Source: Motilibacter deserti
Lineage (GTDB): Bacteria > Actinomycetota > Actinomycetes > Motilibacterales > Motilibacteraceae
Direction: 5' to 3'
NCBI RefSeq assembly: GCF_011250635.1
Contig: NZ_JAANNP010000003.1
Location: forward strand, 142,121 to 206,120
DNA: 64,000 nt
This document shows positions 27,717 through 38,149 of this stretch, piece after piece (position 1 is the first letter of the stretch; each line of letters begins with the position of its first letter). The position numbers and the translations under genes are program-made. The notes under the pieces are model-generated. The model ran no database searches. It was given only the letters and a program-made list of their open reading frames with translations, and was not told where the DNA came from.

Positions 27717-28583
27717 ATGGCGAAGCACAAGAAGGCGCCGGCGCCGAGTGTCAGCGAGCTGCTCCGGCTGGTCCCGGCCGAGCCCGTCGATCTCGCAGGC
27801 ATCGATCCCCGCGGCACGCCGGGCGTCACCGGGGGCAAGGGGGCGGCCGGAGACGCCCAGCAGGAGCTGGCGGTGCAGCTGGCCGACCTGCAGGAGCGGC
27901 TGTACGCCTCCGGGCGCACCGGTGGGCAGCGCCGGGTCCTGCTGGTCCTGCAGGGCATGGACACCTCCGGCAAGGGCGGCACGGTCCGCCACGTGCTCGG
28001 CCAGGTCGACCCGCAGGGCGTCACCGTCGCGGCGTTCGGGCGGCCCACGGAGGAGGAGCTGCACCACGACTTCCTCTGGCGCGTCGAGCGCCGCCTCCCG
28101 CCGGCTGGGTCGATCGGCGTGTTCGACCGCTCGCACTACGAGGACGTCGTCGTGACCCGCGTGCGCGGCCTCGTGCCGCGCAGCACGTGGAGCCCGCGCT
28201 TCGGCATCATCAATCGCTGGGAGGAGCGGCTGGTCGACGAGGGCTGCACCGTGCTCAAGGTCTTCCTGCACATCAGCCGCGAGGAGTCCCGGCGCCGGCT
28301 GCTGGCCCGGCTCGACGACCCGCGCAAGCACTGGAAGTTCTCCGGCGACGACATCGACGACTGGGGCCGCTGGGACGCCTACACGGACGCCTACGAGGAG
28401 GCGCTGCGCCGTTGCGGCACCGAGCGGTCGCCCTGGTACGTCGTGCCGGCCGACCGCAAGTGGTACCGCAACTGGGCGGTCACCGCGCTGCTCGTCGAGC
28501 ACCTCACGGCGCTCGGCCTCGAGTGGCCCGCCGGGACGTTCGACGTCGCCGCCGAGCGGGCGCGGCTGCTCACGGCACCCTGA
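27717..28583 (+). CDS. ppk2: Polyphosphate kinase 2 family protein
   Basis: Transfers phosphate between polyphosphate and nucleotides; PPK2 subclass (NDP or NMP kinase) cannot be set by eye. 288 residues. P-loop GMDTSGKGG at 80-88 and DRSHYED at 137-143, then a lid region with many Arg/Lys and the C-terminal WYVVPADRKWYRNW, all typical. ATG at 27717, 78 bp from the divergent treZ start. A strong hairpin follows. It sits inverted inside the trehalose gene set. Confidence 0.92.
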   Translation: MAKHKKAPAPSVSELLRLVPAEPVDLAGIDPRGTPGVTGGKGAAGDAQQELAVQLADLQERLYASGRTGGQRRVLLVLQGMDTSGKGGTVRHVLGQVDPQGVTVAAFGRPTEEELHHDFLWRVERRLPPAGSIGVFDRSHYEDVVVTRVRGLVPRSTWSPRFGIINRWEERLVDEGCTVLKVFLHISREESRRRLLARLDDPRKHWKFSGDDIDDWGRWDAYTDAYEEALRRCGTERSPWYVVPADRKWYRNWAVTALLVEHLTALGLEWPAGTFDVAAERARLLTAP

Positions 28584-28589
28584 CCGCAG

Positions 28590-28625
28590 GCGAGCCCGCC
28601 TTCCGGGGCAGGAAGGCGGGCTCGC
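28590..28625. terminator. Terminator hairpin between ppk2 and RTX protein 1
   Basis: 15-bp stem (28590-28604 with 28611-28625), 6-nt loop, followed by a T-rich tail on the plus strand; placed between convergent genes. Confidence 0.8.
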
Positions 28626-28653
28626 GGTCTTTCCGGCGGGAGAGAGCGCTCGC

Positions 28654-29385
28654 TCAGAGCCACTTCTGGCAGCTGCTGAGCGTGTCGCCGGCGTCCTTGC
28701 GGCAGGAGTTGGTGCCGGTGGAGCCGTCGCCGAAGTCGCCGCCGACGCCGTCCCTGGTCCTCAGCACGTCGTCGTCCGCGCCGCCCCAGACGTAGTCGTA
28801 GACCCCGTTGTCGCCGCTGGCCGCGTCCAGGACGTCGTCGCCGGCGCCGCCGTCGGAGTAGTCCGAGTCGCCCTGGCCGTAGATCACGTCGTCGCCGCCG
28901 TCGCCGGAGAGCGTGTCGGCGCCGTTCGAGCCCGCGATGTAGTCCTCGTCGGCGCCGCCGGAGACTACGTCCTTGCCGCCGCCCCCGATGATCGTGTCGA
29001 TCCCGGAGCCGCCGTAGATCTCGTTGAGGCCCTCGGCGAAGGTCGGGGTGTCGTCGTCGCCGTAGACGCGGTCGTTGCCCGCGCCGGCACAGATCGTGTC
29101 GTTGCCGGTGTAGCCGTAGATCCAGTCGTTGCCGCCGTAGGCCACGATGACGTCGTCGTTGGGCGTGCCGTGCAGCGCGTCGTTGCCGCTGGTGCCGACG
29201 ATCGTGGCGACCTTGCCGTCGCAGATCGGCAGCTGCATCACGTCGCCGGGGCCCGGGAAGGGCGTCTCCGACTGCCCGGGCGGCGGCACCGTGGCGTGCG
29301 CGGCCTGCGGGGCGACCACCGAGAGGCCGGCGCAGAGGGCGGTGGCGGCGAGCGTCGTCCAGCGGACGGAGTTGGCGAACATCAT
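28654..29385 (-). CDS. Secreted RTX-type calcium-binding repeat protein 1
   Basis: 243 residues: Sec signal peptide (about 1-32, AAHA-TVPP), then a run of glycine-rich nonapeptides of the GGxGxDxxx type (GGNDWIYG, GAGNDRVYG, GGDDVIYGQGDSD), which should fold as a calcium-filled beta-roll. Conserved Cys in PICDGK, TICAGAG and near the C-terminus suggest disulfides. No enzymatic domain. It is paralogous to the next gene. Two overlapping ATGs (29385, 29382) share one GAGGAGA. The upstream operator is shared with the paralogue. Confidence 0.85.
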   Translation of the reverse strand: MMFANSVRWTTLAATALCAGLSVVAPQAAHATVPPPGQSETPFPGPGDVMQLPICDGKVATIVGTSGNDALHGTPNDDVIVAYGGNDWIYGYTGNDTICAGAGNDRVYGDDDTPTFAEGLNEIYGGSGIDTIIGGGGKDVVSGGADEDYIAGSNGADTLSGDGGDDVIYGQGDSDYSDGGAGDDVLDAASGDNGVYDYVWGGADDDVLRTRDGVGGDFGDGSTGTNSCRKDAGDTLSSCQKWL

Positions 29386-29463
29386 TGTCTCCTCAGGAAT
29401 TGTCCGTGGGGCACCGTGCCCCGTCGCTGATTAGGAATGCTAGGGCCGCCATCTGATGCGAAC

Positions 29464-29502
29464 TGTCAGCGGAATGACGCGCCGAATGTCATGGCGCTGA
29501 CA
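29464..29502 (-). promoter_or_regulatory. Operator A: double GTCA-N6-TGAC palindrome
   Basis: Two 14-bp palindromes of the form GTCA-N6-TGAC, at 29465-29478 and 29488-29501, centres 23 bp apart, together a 39-bp inverted repeat with TGTCAGC/GCTGACA ends. It lies 78 bp upstream of the RTX 1 start. An identical layout occurs before RTX 2. Probably two dimers of one regulator bind here; the regulator is unknown. Confidence 0.7.
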
Positions 29503-29524
29503 TTCCACTCCTCGGGTGGAAGCG

Positions 29525-29556
29525 GAAAACCCCCCGGCCAACAGGCCGGAGGGCTT
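29525..29556 (-). terminator. Rho-independent terminator after RTX protein 2
   Basis: GC-rich stem around CCGGCC/GGCCGG with a TGTT loop; on the minus strand it is followed by TTTT. It separates the RTX 2 transcript from the operator of RTX 1. Confidence 0.8.
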
Positions 29557-29574
29557 TCTGCGCCACGTCACCGC

Positions 29575-30264
29575 TCAGATCAGGACGTTGCAGCCCGCGA
29601 CCGCGTCACCGCCGTCCTTCGCGCACTTGTCCGAGCCGGTCCCGGCACTGCCGGTGTCGTTGCCGACCCCGTCGTCGGTCCAGAGGGTGTCGTCCTCGGT
29701 GCCGCCGTAGACGAGGTCCATCGAGCCGTCGTCGTGGAGCACGGCGTCGAGCCCGTCCTTGCCGGCGCCGCCGTCGGTGTAGTCGATCCCCGCACCGCCG
29801 ATGAGGTGGTCGTTGCCGTCGCCCCCGACGAGCGTGTCCCCGCCGTCGTTGCCGCTGACGAAGTCGACTCCCGCCCCTGCGTCGACGGCGTCGGAGCCGC
29901 GGCTGCCGAAGACGGTGTCGTTGCCGTCGCCACCGAAGACGGTGTTGAGGCTGTCGTAGTTCTGCGGGTACGGGACGTCCGCGTAGACGAGGTCGTTCCC
30001 CGCGCCCGCGCAGATCGTGTCACCGCCGCTGAGGCCGTCGATCCGGTCGTTGCCGCCGAGCGCCACGATGACGTCGTGGCCGGCCGTGCCCACGATGACG
30101 TCGGCCGCACTCGTGCCGACGATCGTCGCCGGTTTGTTGTCGCACACCATGATGCCGAAGTCGGGAGGCCCGACGATGCCGGCCGAGGCCGATTGCGGAG
30201 CGGCGAGCACGAGCAGGCCGGTGACACCGACACCCGCGACGACTGCCTGGAGAGATACGCGCAT
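29575..30264 (-). CDS. Secreted RTX-type calcium-binding repeat protein 2
   Basis: 229 residues, a paralogue of the downstream RTX 1 gene. Signal peptide about 1-28 (SASA-GIV), then GGxGxDxxx-type repeats (GGNDRIDGLSGGD, GGDGNDTVFG, GGDGNDHLIG) forming a predicted beta-roll. The Cys positions (MVCDNK, TICAGAGND, DKCAKD, AGC near the end) match the paralogue. Function unknown; probably an extracellular structural or adhesive protein. GGAGG 7 nt before the ATG is buried in a 17-bp hairpin. Operator B and an own terminator make it a separate unit. Confidence 0.85.
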   Translation of the reverse strand: MRVSLQAVVAGVGVTGLLVLAAPQSASAGIVGPPDFGIMVCDNKPATIVGTSAADVIVGTAGHDVIVALGGNDRIDGLSGGDTICAGAGNDLVYADVPYPQNYDSLNTVFGGDGNDTVFGSRGSDAVDAGAGVDFVSGNDGGDTLVGGDGNDHLIGGAGIDYTDGGAGKDGLDAVLHDDGSMDLVYGGTEDDTLWTDDGVGNDTGSAGTGSDKCAKDGGDAVAGCNVLI

Positions 30265-30272
30265 GAGCAGTT

Positions 30273-30320
30273 CCTCCTGTCTCCTGTGGCGGCGGTTTGC
30301 CGCCCACAGGAGACAGGAGG
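30273..30320 (-). promoter_or_regulatory. Hairpin sequestering the RTX 2 ribosome-binding site
   Basis: Perfect 17-bp stem (30273-30289 with 30304-30320), extended by 4 bp after a bulged C (30303), with a 5-nt loop. In the minus-strand mRNA the GGAGG (30277-30273) that serves the start at 30264 is fully paired with an upstream CCTCC. It could act as a translational switch, a thermosensor, or a read-through terminator for treY, whose stop is about 50 bp upstream. Confidence 0.7.
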
Positions 30321-30346
30321 GACTGTGAAAGGATTAGATTCCGGAC

Positions 30347-30385
30347 TGTCAGCGCAATGACGCAGCGTTTGTCATCCGGCTGACA
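30347..30385 (-). promoter_or_regulatory. Operator B: double GTCA-N6-TGAC palindrome
   Basis: Same architecture as operator A: palindromes at 30348-30361 and 30371-30384, centres 23 bp apart, TGTCAGC at one end and GCTGACA at the other. It lies 82 bp upstream of the RTX 2 start and overlaps the last codon of treY. Confidence 0.7.
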
Positions 30386-32824
30386 CTTCGCGGGCGAGCA
30401 GCACGACCGGCAGCGTCGAGAGCAGCCCGCCGAGGCGCACGCTTCCGCCGGCGAACGACGCTCCCGTCAGGCGGTCGACCCACCGGCCCGCGGGCAGTTC
30501 GACCGTCTCCTCGGCCCAGCCGCCGGCCCGCTCGAGGCCCGCCCCCAGCCGGGTGGTGACGACCGCGACCGAGCCGCCGCGTACGAACCCCAGGGCGTGG
30601 GGGGAGGACGACGTCAGCGGCTCGTAGGAACCGGAGGCCCCGAACGCCTCGGGCCGCTCGCTCCGCAGGCGCAGCGCCTGCGACACGACCAGCAGCTTCT
30701 CCGCGTCCAGGCCGTCGGGCTCCATGCCCCCGTCGAGCGCGGACAGCAGGTCCTTGCGCCGGTCGTAGTCGACCGGGCGGCGGTTGTCCGGGTCGACGAG
30801 CGAGAGGTCGACGATCTCGGTGCCCTGGTAGACGTCCGGGACGCCCGGCATCGTCAGCTGCAGGAGCTTCTGCCCCAGCACGTTGACCCGGAAGTACGGC
30901 GCCAGCCGCTCGACGAACGCCTCGACCGATTGGGTGATCGAGGGATCAGCAATCACTGCTTCGGCGAACTTCTTGACGTCCGTGTCGTAGCGCTCGTCCG
31001 GCTCGGTCCACGTCGTGTGCACCTTGGCCTCGCGCGTGGCCTTCTCGAGGTACGCCGTGAGCCGGTCGGCGGTGAGCGGCCAAGCTCCGACGACGATCTG
31101 CCAGAGGAGGTACTCCGTCGCGGCGTCGGGCCAGCCGACGTCCGACCGGTGCTTCGCGGCGAGCGCACGCCACTCGGTGACCGCGCCGGCCCACGCCTCC
31201 GGCAGCTCGCTGAGGACCGCGAGCCGCGCGCGCACGTCCTCCGATCGCTTGGTGTCGTGCGTCGACAGCGTCGTCATGGCGTACGGCCAGTCGCTCTGCT
31301 GCCCGGCGCACCACTCGTGCCACTCCTGCGGCCCGACGCCGAAGCGCGCCGGGTCGCCGCCCACCTCGTTGAGCGAGACCAGCGGGTGCCAGCGGTAGAA
31401 CGCGGTGTCCTCGACGCCCTTGGCCATGACCGGGCCGCAGGTCTGCTGGAAGCGGGTGACGAACTCGTCGAGCCGCCGCCCACGGCCGAGCCGGCCGAGC
31501 ACCAGGTCACGCACGAGGTCGAGCGTGGCGTGCCGCTCCTCGGGCAGCTGCTCGCGGGCGGCGGCGGCCGCGTCCTCGACCACGCGGACGCTGTCCGGGT
31601 GCGGCTCCTCGCCGGGCACGACGTAGGCCCGGTAGACCGGGAACGCGACGAGCAGCTCCACGATCGCCTCGCGCAGCCCGCGCCGCGTGTGGTCGCGCAG
31701 GTGCACGTCGTCCGCGCAGACCGCGGCCGCGACCTCGACGAGCCGGGCGACCTCGGCGTAGAGCCCGTGCTCGACGACCCACCGCTTGGCCTCGGCGACG
31801 ACCTCGTCGAAGTCCTCGGGCAGCGCGGTCAGCTGGGTGTGCAGCGTCCGCAGCGGGTCGGCCCCGTCCGGGTCGACGAAGACCCCGCCGGCCCGGAGCA
31901 GGGCGTCGTAGCCCGTGGTGCCGGCCGTCGGCCAGTCGGCCGGCAGCGACTCGTGCCCCTCGGTGATCTTCTCGACCACGACCCACGCGCCGTCCGACGC
32001 GCGCTCGAGCCGGCGCAGGTAGTCGCGCGGGTCCGCGAGGCCGTCCGGGTGGTCGATGCGCAGGCCGTCGATGCCGCCCTCGCGCAGCAGCGACACGAGC
32101 ACCGCGTGCGTCTCGGCGAAGACCTCCTCCTTCTCCACGCGCAGGCCCGCGAGCGTGTCGATGTCGAAGAAGCGCCGGTAGTTGAGCTCCTCGTCCGCGA
32201 CCCGCCAGTAGGCCAGGCGGTACCACTGCCGGTCCACGAGCCGGTCCAGCGGCAGGTCCTCCGTGCCCTGCCGGACCGGGAAGACGTGGTCGAAGTAGCG
32301 CAGCACGGGCTCCCCGCCCGGCCCGCCCTCGCGGTCGAGCGTGATCTCGCCGTCGTCGAGCGCCTCGCCGATGCGCTTGCCGAGCACCGGCATCAGGACG
32401 GCGTGCGACTCCACCGACCAGTCGACGTCGAACCACGCGGCGTAGGGCGAGCGCGGGCCGTCGCGCAGCACCGACCAGAGCGCGCCGTTGAGCGTCTCCG
32501 GCGTCGGGACGGCCATGTGGTTGGGGACCACGTCGACGACGGCGCCGAGCCCGGCCCCGCCGAGCGCCTCACGCAGCCGCGAGAAGCCCTCGGCGCCGCC
32601 CAGCTCCTCGTTGAGCCGGCTGTGGTCCACCACGTCGTAGCCGTGCTGGGAGCCCGGGGCGGCCTGCAGGATCGGGGAGAGGTACGCGTGGGAGACCCCG
32701 AGCGAGGCGAGGTAGCCCGCCTGCTCGGCGAGGTCGGTGAAGCCCCACGACGGGTTCAGCTGCAGCCGATAGGTCGACGACGGGACGGGCTTGCCCGACG
32801 AGGGCAGGTGGCGCGGCTCGCTCA

Positions 32825-32825
<1 letters not shown>
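30372..32825 (-). CDS. treY: Malto-oligosyltrehalose synthase
   Basis: Converts the reducing end of malto-oligosaccharides into a trehalose unit. 817 residues. STYRLQLNPSWGFTDLAEQA near the start and DVVPNHMAVPTPE, with FFDIDTLAGLRVE, IDGLRIDHPDGLADPRDYL (catalytic region) and GVEDTAFYRWHPL, are family hallmarks. The ATG at 32825 overlaps the stop of glgX (ATGA), so the two are translationally coupled. The operator of RTX 2 overlaps its 3' end. Confidence 0.95.
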
Positions 32826-34930
<2,105 letters not shown>

Positions 34931-35092
34931 GCTCTCCCTCTCTCGTTGCACTTTCACATCACGTGCCCAGCTTGAACACACTGCCGACCCGGGGTACGCG
35001 AAGGCACACCGGGGGCTCCGGCGCTCTCACCCTCCCCCGGGGAGGCGAGCCCCATGCCTGTCGGCCTTCTCACGCGGTCGGCGGGCGATCGG

Positions 35093-36301
35093 TCAGCCCG
35101 TCGCGACGCGGCCGACGACGATCACCGCGGGCGCGCGGACCCCTTGCTCCTCGGCCAGCCGGGCGATGTCGGCGAGCGTGCCCCGAGTGACCCGCTGCTG
35201 CGCGGTGTAGGCCGACTCGACGATCCCGACCGGGAGGGCGGGGTCGGCGCCGGCCGCCTGCAGCCCCTTGGCCGCGTCCGCGAGGTGGGTGACGCCCATG
35301 AGCAGCACGAGGGTCGAGCCGCGCTCGAGCAGGCGCGCGTACGCCTCGAGGGTGTCGGGCTCGACCACGTCGTGGCCGGTCGCCACGGTGAACGAGCGGG
35401 CCACGCCGCGGGACGTGACGGGCATGCCGGCCACGGACGGGGCGGCGATCGCGCTGGTCACGCCAGGCACGACCTCCACGGGCACGCCCGCGGCGCGGCA
35501 GGCGGCGACCTCCTCGGGGCCACGGCCGAAGACGTAGGGGTCCCCGCCCTTGAGCCGGACGACACGACGGCCGGCCAGCGCGTGCTCCACGAGCAGCCGC
35601 TCGATCTCGCGCTGGGGCACGGGGTGGTGCCCGGGCTGCTTGCCCACGTCCACGACGACGACGTCCTCGTCGAGCTCGTCGAGCAGGGCGGTCGGCCCGA
35701 GCCGGTCGGTGACGACGACGTCGGCCTCGGCGAGCAGCCGGCGGCCGCGGGTCGTGAGCAGACCGGGGTCGCCCGGCCCGCCGCCGACCAGCGCCACGGT
35801 GCCGACGCCAGTGGCGGGCGGGCGGTGCCGGCGCAACGGCAGCTCGCCGCTGTCCAGCGCGCGCGCGACCGCGTTGCGCAGGGCGCGGGCGCGCAGTGGG
35901 TCGCGCCCGGCCGACACGGCGACCAGCACGTCGTCGCGGCGGGTGGCCGCGGGCGTCCAGGCGGCCGAAGCGGCGGCGTCGTCGGCGCGCACGCACCACA
36001 CCCGGGCCGCTTCCGCATCGGCGGCGACCGCGGCGTCGACGGCCGGCAGCCCGGTGGCGGTGTGGACGAGCCAGACCCCGTCGAGGTCGTCGGGCTCGTA
36101 GCCACGGCGCTCCCAGCGCAGCGCGCCGGAGTCGGCGAGCGTGCGCAGGTCCCCGATCGCGTCCGGCGCCACGACGGTCACGTCCGCGCCTGCGTCGAGC
36201 AGGCCGCGGGCACGCCGCAGCCCGACCGGGCCGGCGCCGACCACGAGGGCACGGCGCCCGGCGAGGCCGAGCAGCAGCGGGTATCCGGATGCGGTGTCGA
36301 T
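35093..36301 (-). CDS. cobA: CysG-type fusion: precorrin-2 dehydrogenase plus uroporphyrinogen-III methyltransferase
   Basis: Makes the sirohaem precursor for sulfite reductase. About 402 residues. The N-terminal NAD-binding domain (RRALVVGAGPVGLRRARGLL, about 15-150) resembles CysG-B/Met8; the C-terminal SUMT domain begins at VALVGGGPGDPGLLT and carries VVRLKGGDPYVFGRG and PVTSRGVARSFT. No ATG, GTG or TTG lies in a suitable place; the closest usable codon is an ATC at 36301 before DTASGYPLLLGLAG. The start is therefore provisional. It follows the ABC permease gene by about 70 bp in a sulfur operon. Confidence 0.85.
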   Translation of the reverse strand: MDTASGYPLLLGLAGRRALVVGAGPVGLRRARGLLDAGADVTVVAPDAIGDLRTLADSGALRWERRGYEPDDLDGVWLVHTATGLPAVDAAVAADAEAARVWCVRADDAAASAAWTPAATRRDDVLVAVSAGRDPLRARALRNAVARALDSGELPLRRHRPPATGVGTVALVGGGPGDPGLLTTRGRRLLAEADVVVTDRLGPTALLDELDEDVVVVDVGKQPGHHPVPQREIERLLVEHALAGRRVVRLKGGDPYVFGRGPEEVAACRAAGVPVEVVPGVTSAIAAPSVAGMPVTSRGVARSFTVATGHDVVEPDTLEAYARLLERGSTLVLLMGVTHLADAAKGLQAAGADPALPVGIVESAYTAQQRVTRGTLADIARLAEEQGVRAPAVIVVGRVATG

Positions 36302-36369
36302 GCCGGAGATTGTCGCAGGCCCCGCCGCCCGCGCAGGCCGCTGCGGGGGAGCAGGCGGCCGGCAGTGCG

Positions 36370-37266
36370 TCAGCCGCGTTCGAGGAGCAGCCCGCGCCGC
36401 TTGAGGACGCGGCGCTCGAGCGGGGTGAAGAAGGCCAGCTCGATGACGATGCCGACGAGCAGGATGAAGAAGACGCCGGAGAAGACCCACGGCATGTCGC
36501 CGAGCGTGCGCGCGTCGTCGAGGTAGCCGCCGAGGCCGCGCCGGATGTCGTTGCTCTTCACGATCAGCTCGGCGGCCATCAGCGAGCGCCAGGAGAACGC
36601 CCAGCCCTGCTTGAGGCCCGCGATGTAGCCCGGCAGCGCGGCGGGCAGGACCACGTGCCAGACGGCGCGGAAGCCGCGCGCGCCGAGGACGTGGCCGACC
36701 CGCAGCAGCAGCGGCGGCACCTGATCGACGCCGGAGAGCAGCCCGTTCGCGATGGACGGGACGGCGCCGAGCAGGATGACGGCGAGCATCGCCTTCTCGG
36801 TCAGCCCGAACCAGATGATGGCGACCGGCACCCACGCGACGGACGGCAGCACCTGCAGGCCGGACAGGAGCGGGCCGAACCCGGCCCGCAGGAACTTCAC
36901 CTGCGCGACGACGACCCCGATCGCCGTGCCGACCAGCACGGACAGGGCGAAGCCGACGGCTCCGCGCTGCAGGCTCCCGCGGAAGGAGTCCACCACCGCA
37001 CCGTCGGCCCACTGGTCTGCTATGGCGTGCCCGACGTCCATCGGCCCGGGGAACTTGTTGACCGGCGGGTCGAGGACCACGATCGCGAGGTTCCACAGCA
37101 CGTAGAGCCCGACGAGGACGACGAGCGGGGGCAGCGCGGCCTGCAGCCAGCGGCGCCACAACGGCCGCTCGGAGCCGGTCTCGAGCGCGAGCGCGTCCAG
37201 GCCGGCCTCGAGCTGGCCGTCGTCGACCGAGCGGGCGTCGTGCTTGACGGGGTCACTGACGGACAT
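36370..37266 (-). CDS. ABC transporter permease (sulfonate/nitrate/taurine type)
   Basis: 298 residues with about six transmembrane helices and the permease coupling signature near GLKQGWAFSWRSLMAAELIV. Belongs to the SsuC/TauC-like group. Context with cysH, sulfite reductase and a sirohaem enzyme suggests an organosulfur substrate such as an alkanesulfonate; this is inference. Start ATG 37266 overlaps the ATPase gene by 14 bp, so the transporter genes form one operon with the solute-binding lipoprotein first. Confidence 0.85.
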   Translation of the reverse strand: MSVSDPVKHDARSVDDGQLEAGLDALALETGSERPLWRRWLQAALPPLVVLVGLYVLWNLAIVVLDPPVNKFPGPMDVGHAIADQWADGAVVDSFRGSLQRGAVGFALSVLVGTAIGVVVAQVKFLRAGFGPLLSGLQVLPSVAWVPVAIIWFGLTEKAMLAVILLGAVPSIANGLLSGVDQVPPLLLRVGHVLGARGFRAVWHVVLPAALPGYIAGLKQGWAFSWRSLMAAELIVKSNDIRRGLGGYLDDARTLGDMPWVFSGVFFILLVGIVIELAFFTPLERRVLKRRGLLLERG

Positions 37267-38089
37267 CGATGGAGCCCTTCTGCTCGGCAGCGGCCTCGGC
37301 GGTGGCGTGCCGGCGGATCTCGGTGCTGAGCCGCTCGGTGATCTCGCCGGCCAGGGCCGACACGTCGGGTGCCTCGATGCGCCGCGGCTGGGCGATGTCG
37401 ACCTGCCACTCGCGGATCACCCGGCCCGGCCGGGACGAGAGCAGGACGACACGCTGCCCCAGGCGCACGGCCTCGCGCACATTGTGCGTGACGAAGACGA
37501 TCGCGACGCCGGTCTCCTCCCAGATCCGGATCAGCTCGCCGTGGAGCGCGTCCCGGGTGATGGCGTCGAGCGCGGAGAACGGCTCGTCCATGAGCAGCAC
37601 GGGCCGCTTCTGCGCGAGGGCACGCGCCAGCGCGACGCGCTGGCGCATGCCCCCGGACAGCTCGTGCGGCCGCTTGTCGTACGCACCGTCGAGACGCACG
37701 AGCGAGAGGAGCCGCTCGGCCTCGGTGCGCCGGTCGGACCGGGAGACCCCGCGCAGCCGCAGGGCGAGCTCGACGTTGCGTCCTGCCGTCAGCCACGGGA
37801 ACAGCCCGCCCTCCTGCGGCATGAGGGCGGCGCCGTCGCCGGCCACCGCCACCTCGCCGGCCGTCGGCCTGTCCAGGCCGGCGATCAGCGAGAGCAGGGT
37901 GGACTTCCCGCACCCCGAGGCGCCGAGCAGGGCGACGAACTCGCCCGGTGCCACGTCGAGCGACACCCGGTCCAGTGCGAACACGGCCCCTTCGCCGCGG
38001 CCGAAGGCCTTGCGCACGCCGCGCACGGAGACGACGGGCGTCGTGCCGGCCGGGCCCGCAGGCGTGCCGACCGCGTCGATCAGGGTCAT
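37253..38089 (-). CDS. ABC transporter ATPase (sulfonate/nitrate/taurine type)
   Basis: 278 residues. Walker A GASGCGKST (56-64), Q-loop near MPQEGGLFPWLT, signature LSGGMRQRVALARALAQ, Walker B LLMDEPFSALD and the H-loop in IVFVTHNVREAV are intact. It powers import by the adjacent permease. The ATG at 38089 lies 60 bp from the upstream solute-binding gene. Confidence 0.9.
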   Translation of the reverse strand: MTLIDAVGTPAGPAGTTPVVSVRGVRKAFGRGEGAVFALDRVSLDVAPGEFVALLGASGCGKSTLLSLIAGLDRPTAGEVAVAGDGAALMPQEGGLFPWLTAGRNVELALRLRGVSRSDRRTEAERLLSLVRLDGAYDKRPHELSGGMRQRVALARALAQKRPVLLMDEPFSALDAITRDALHGELIRIWEETGVAIVFVTHNVREAVRLGQRVVLLSSRPGRVIREWQVDIAQPRRIEAPDVSALAGEITERLSTEIRRHATAEAAAEQKGSIDVRQ

Positions 38090-38149
38090 CGTGCTACCTC
38101 TCAGTCCTTGGGACGTGGTCCTCAGCGAGCCGCCGGCCGGCCTGTGGGC

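Noticed and set aside
34981-35092. CCTCCCC/GGGGAGG palindrome after the cobA-type gene as terminator
   Set aside because: Its loop is a single base and no T-rich tail follows, so it cannot be supported as a terminator.
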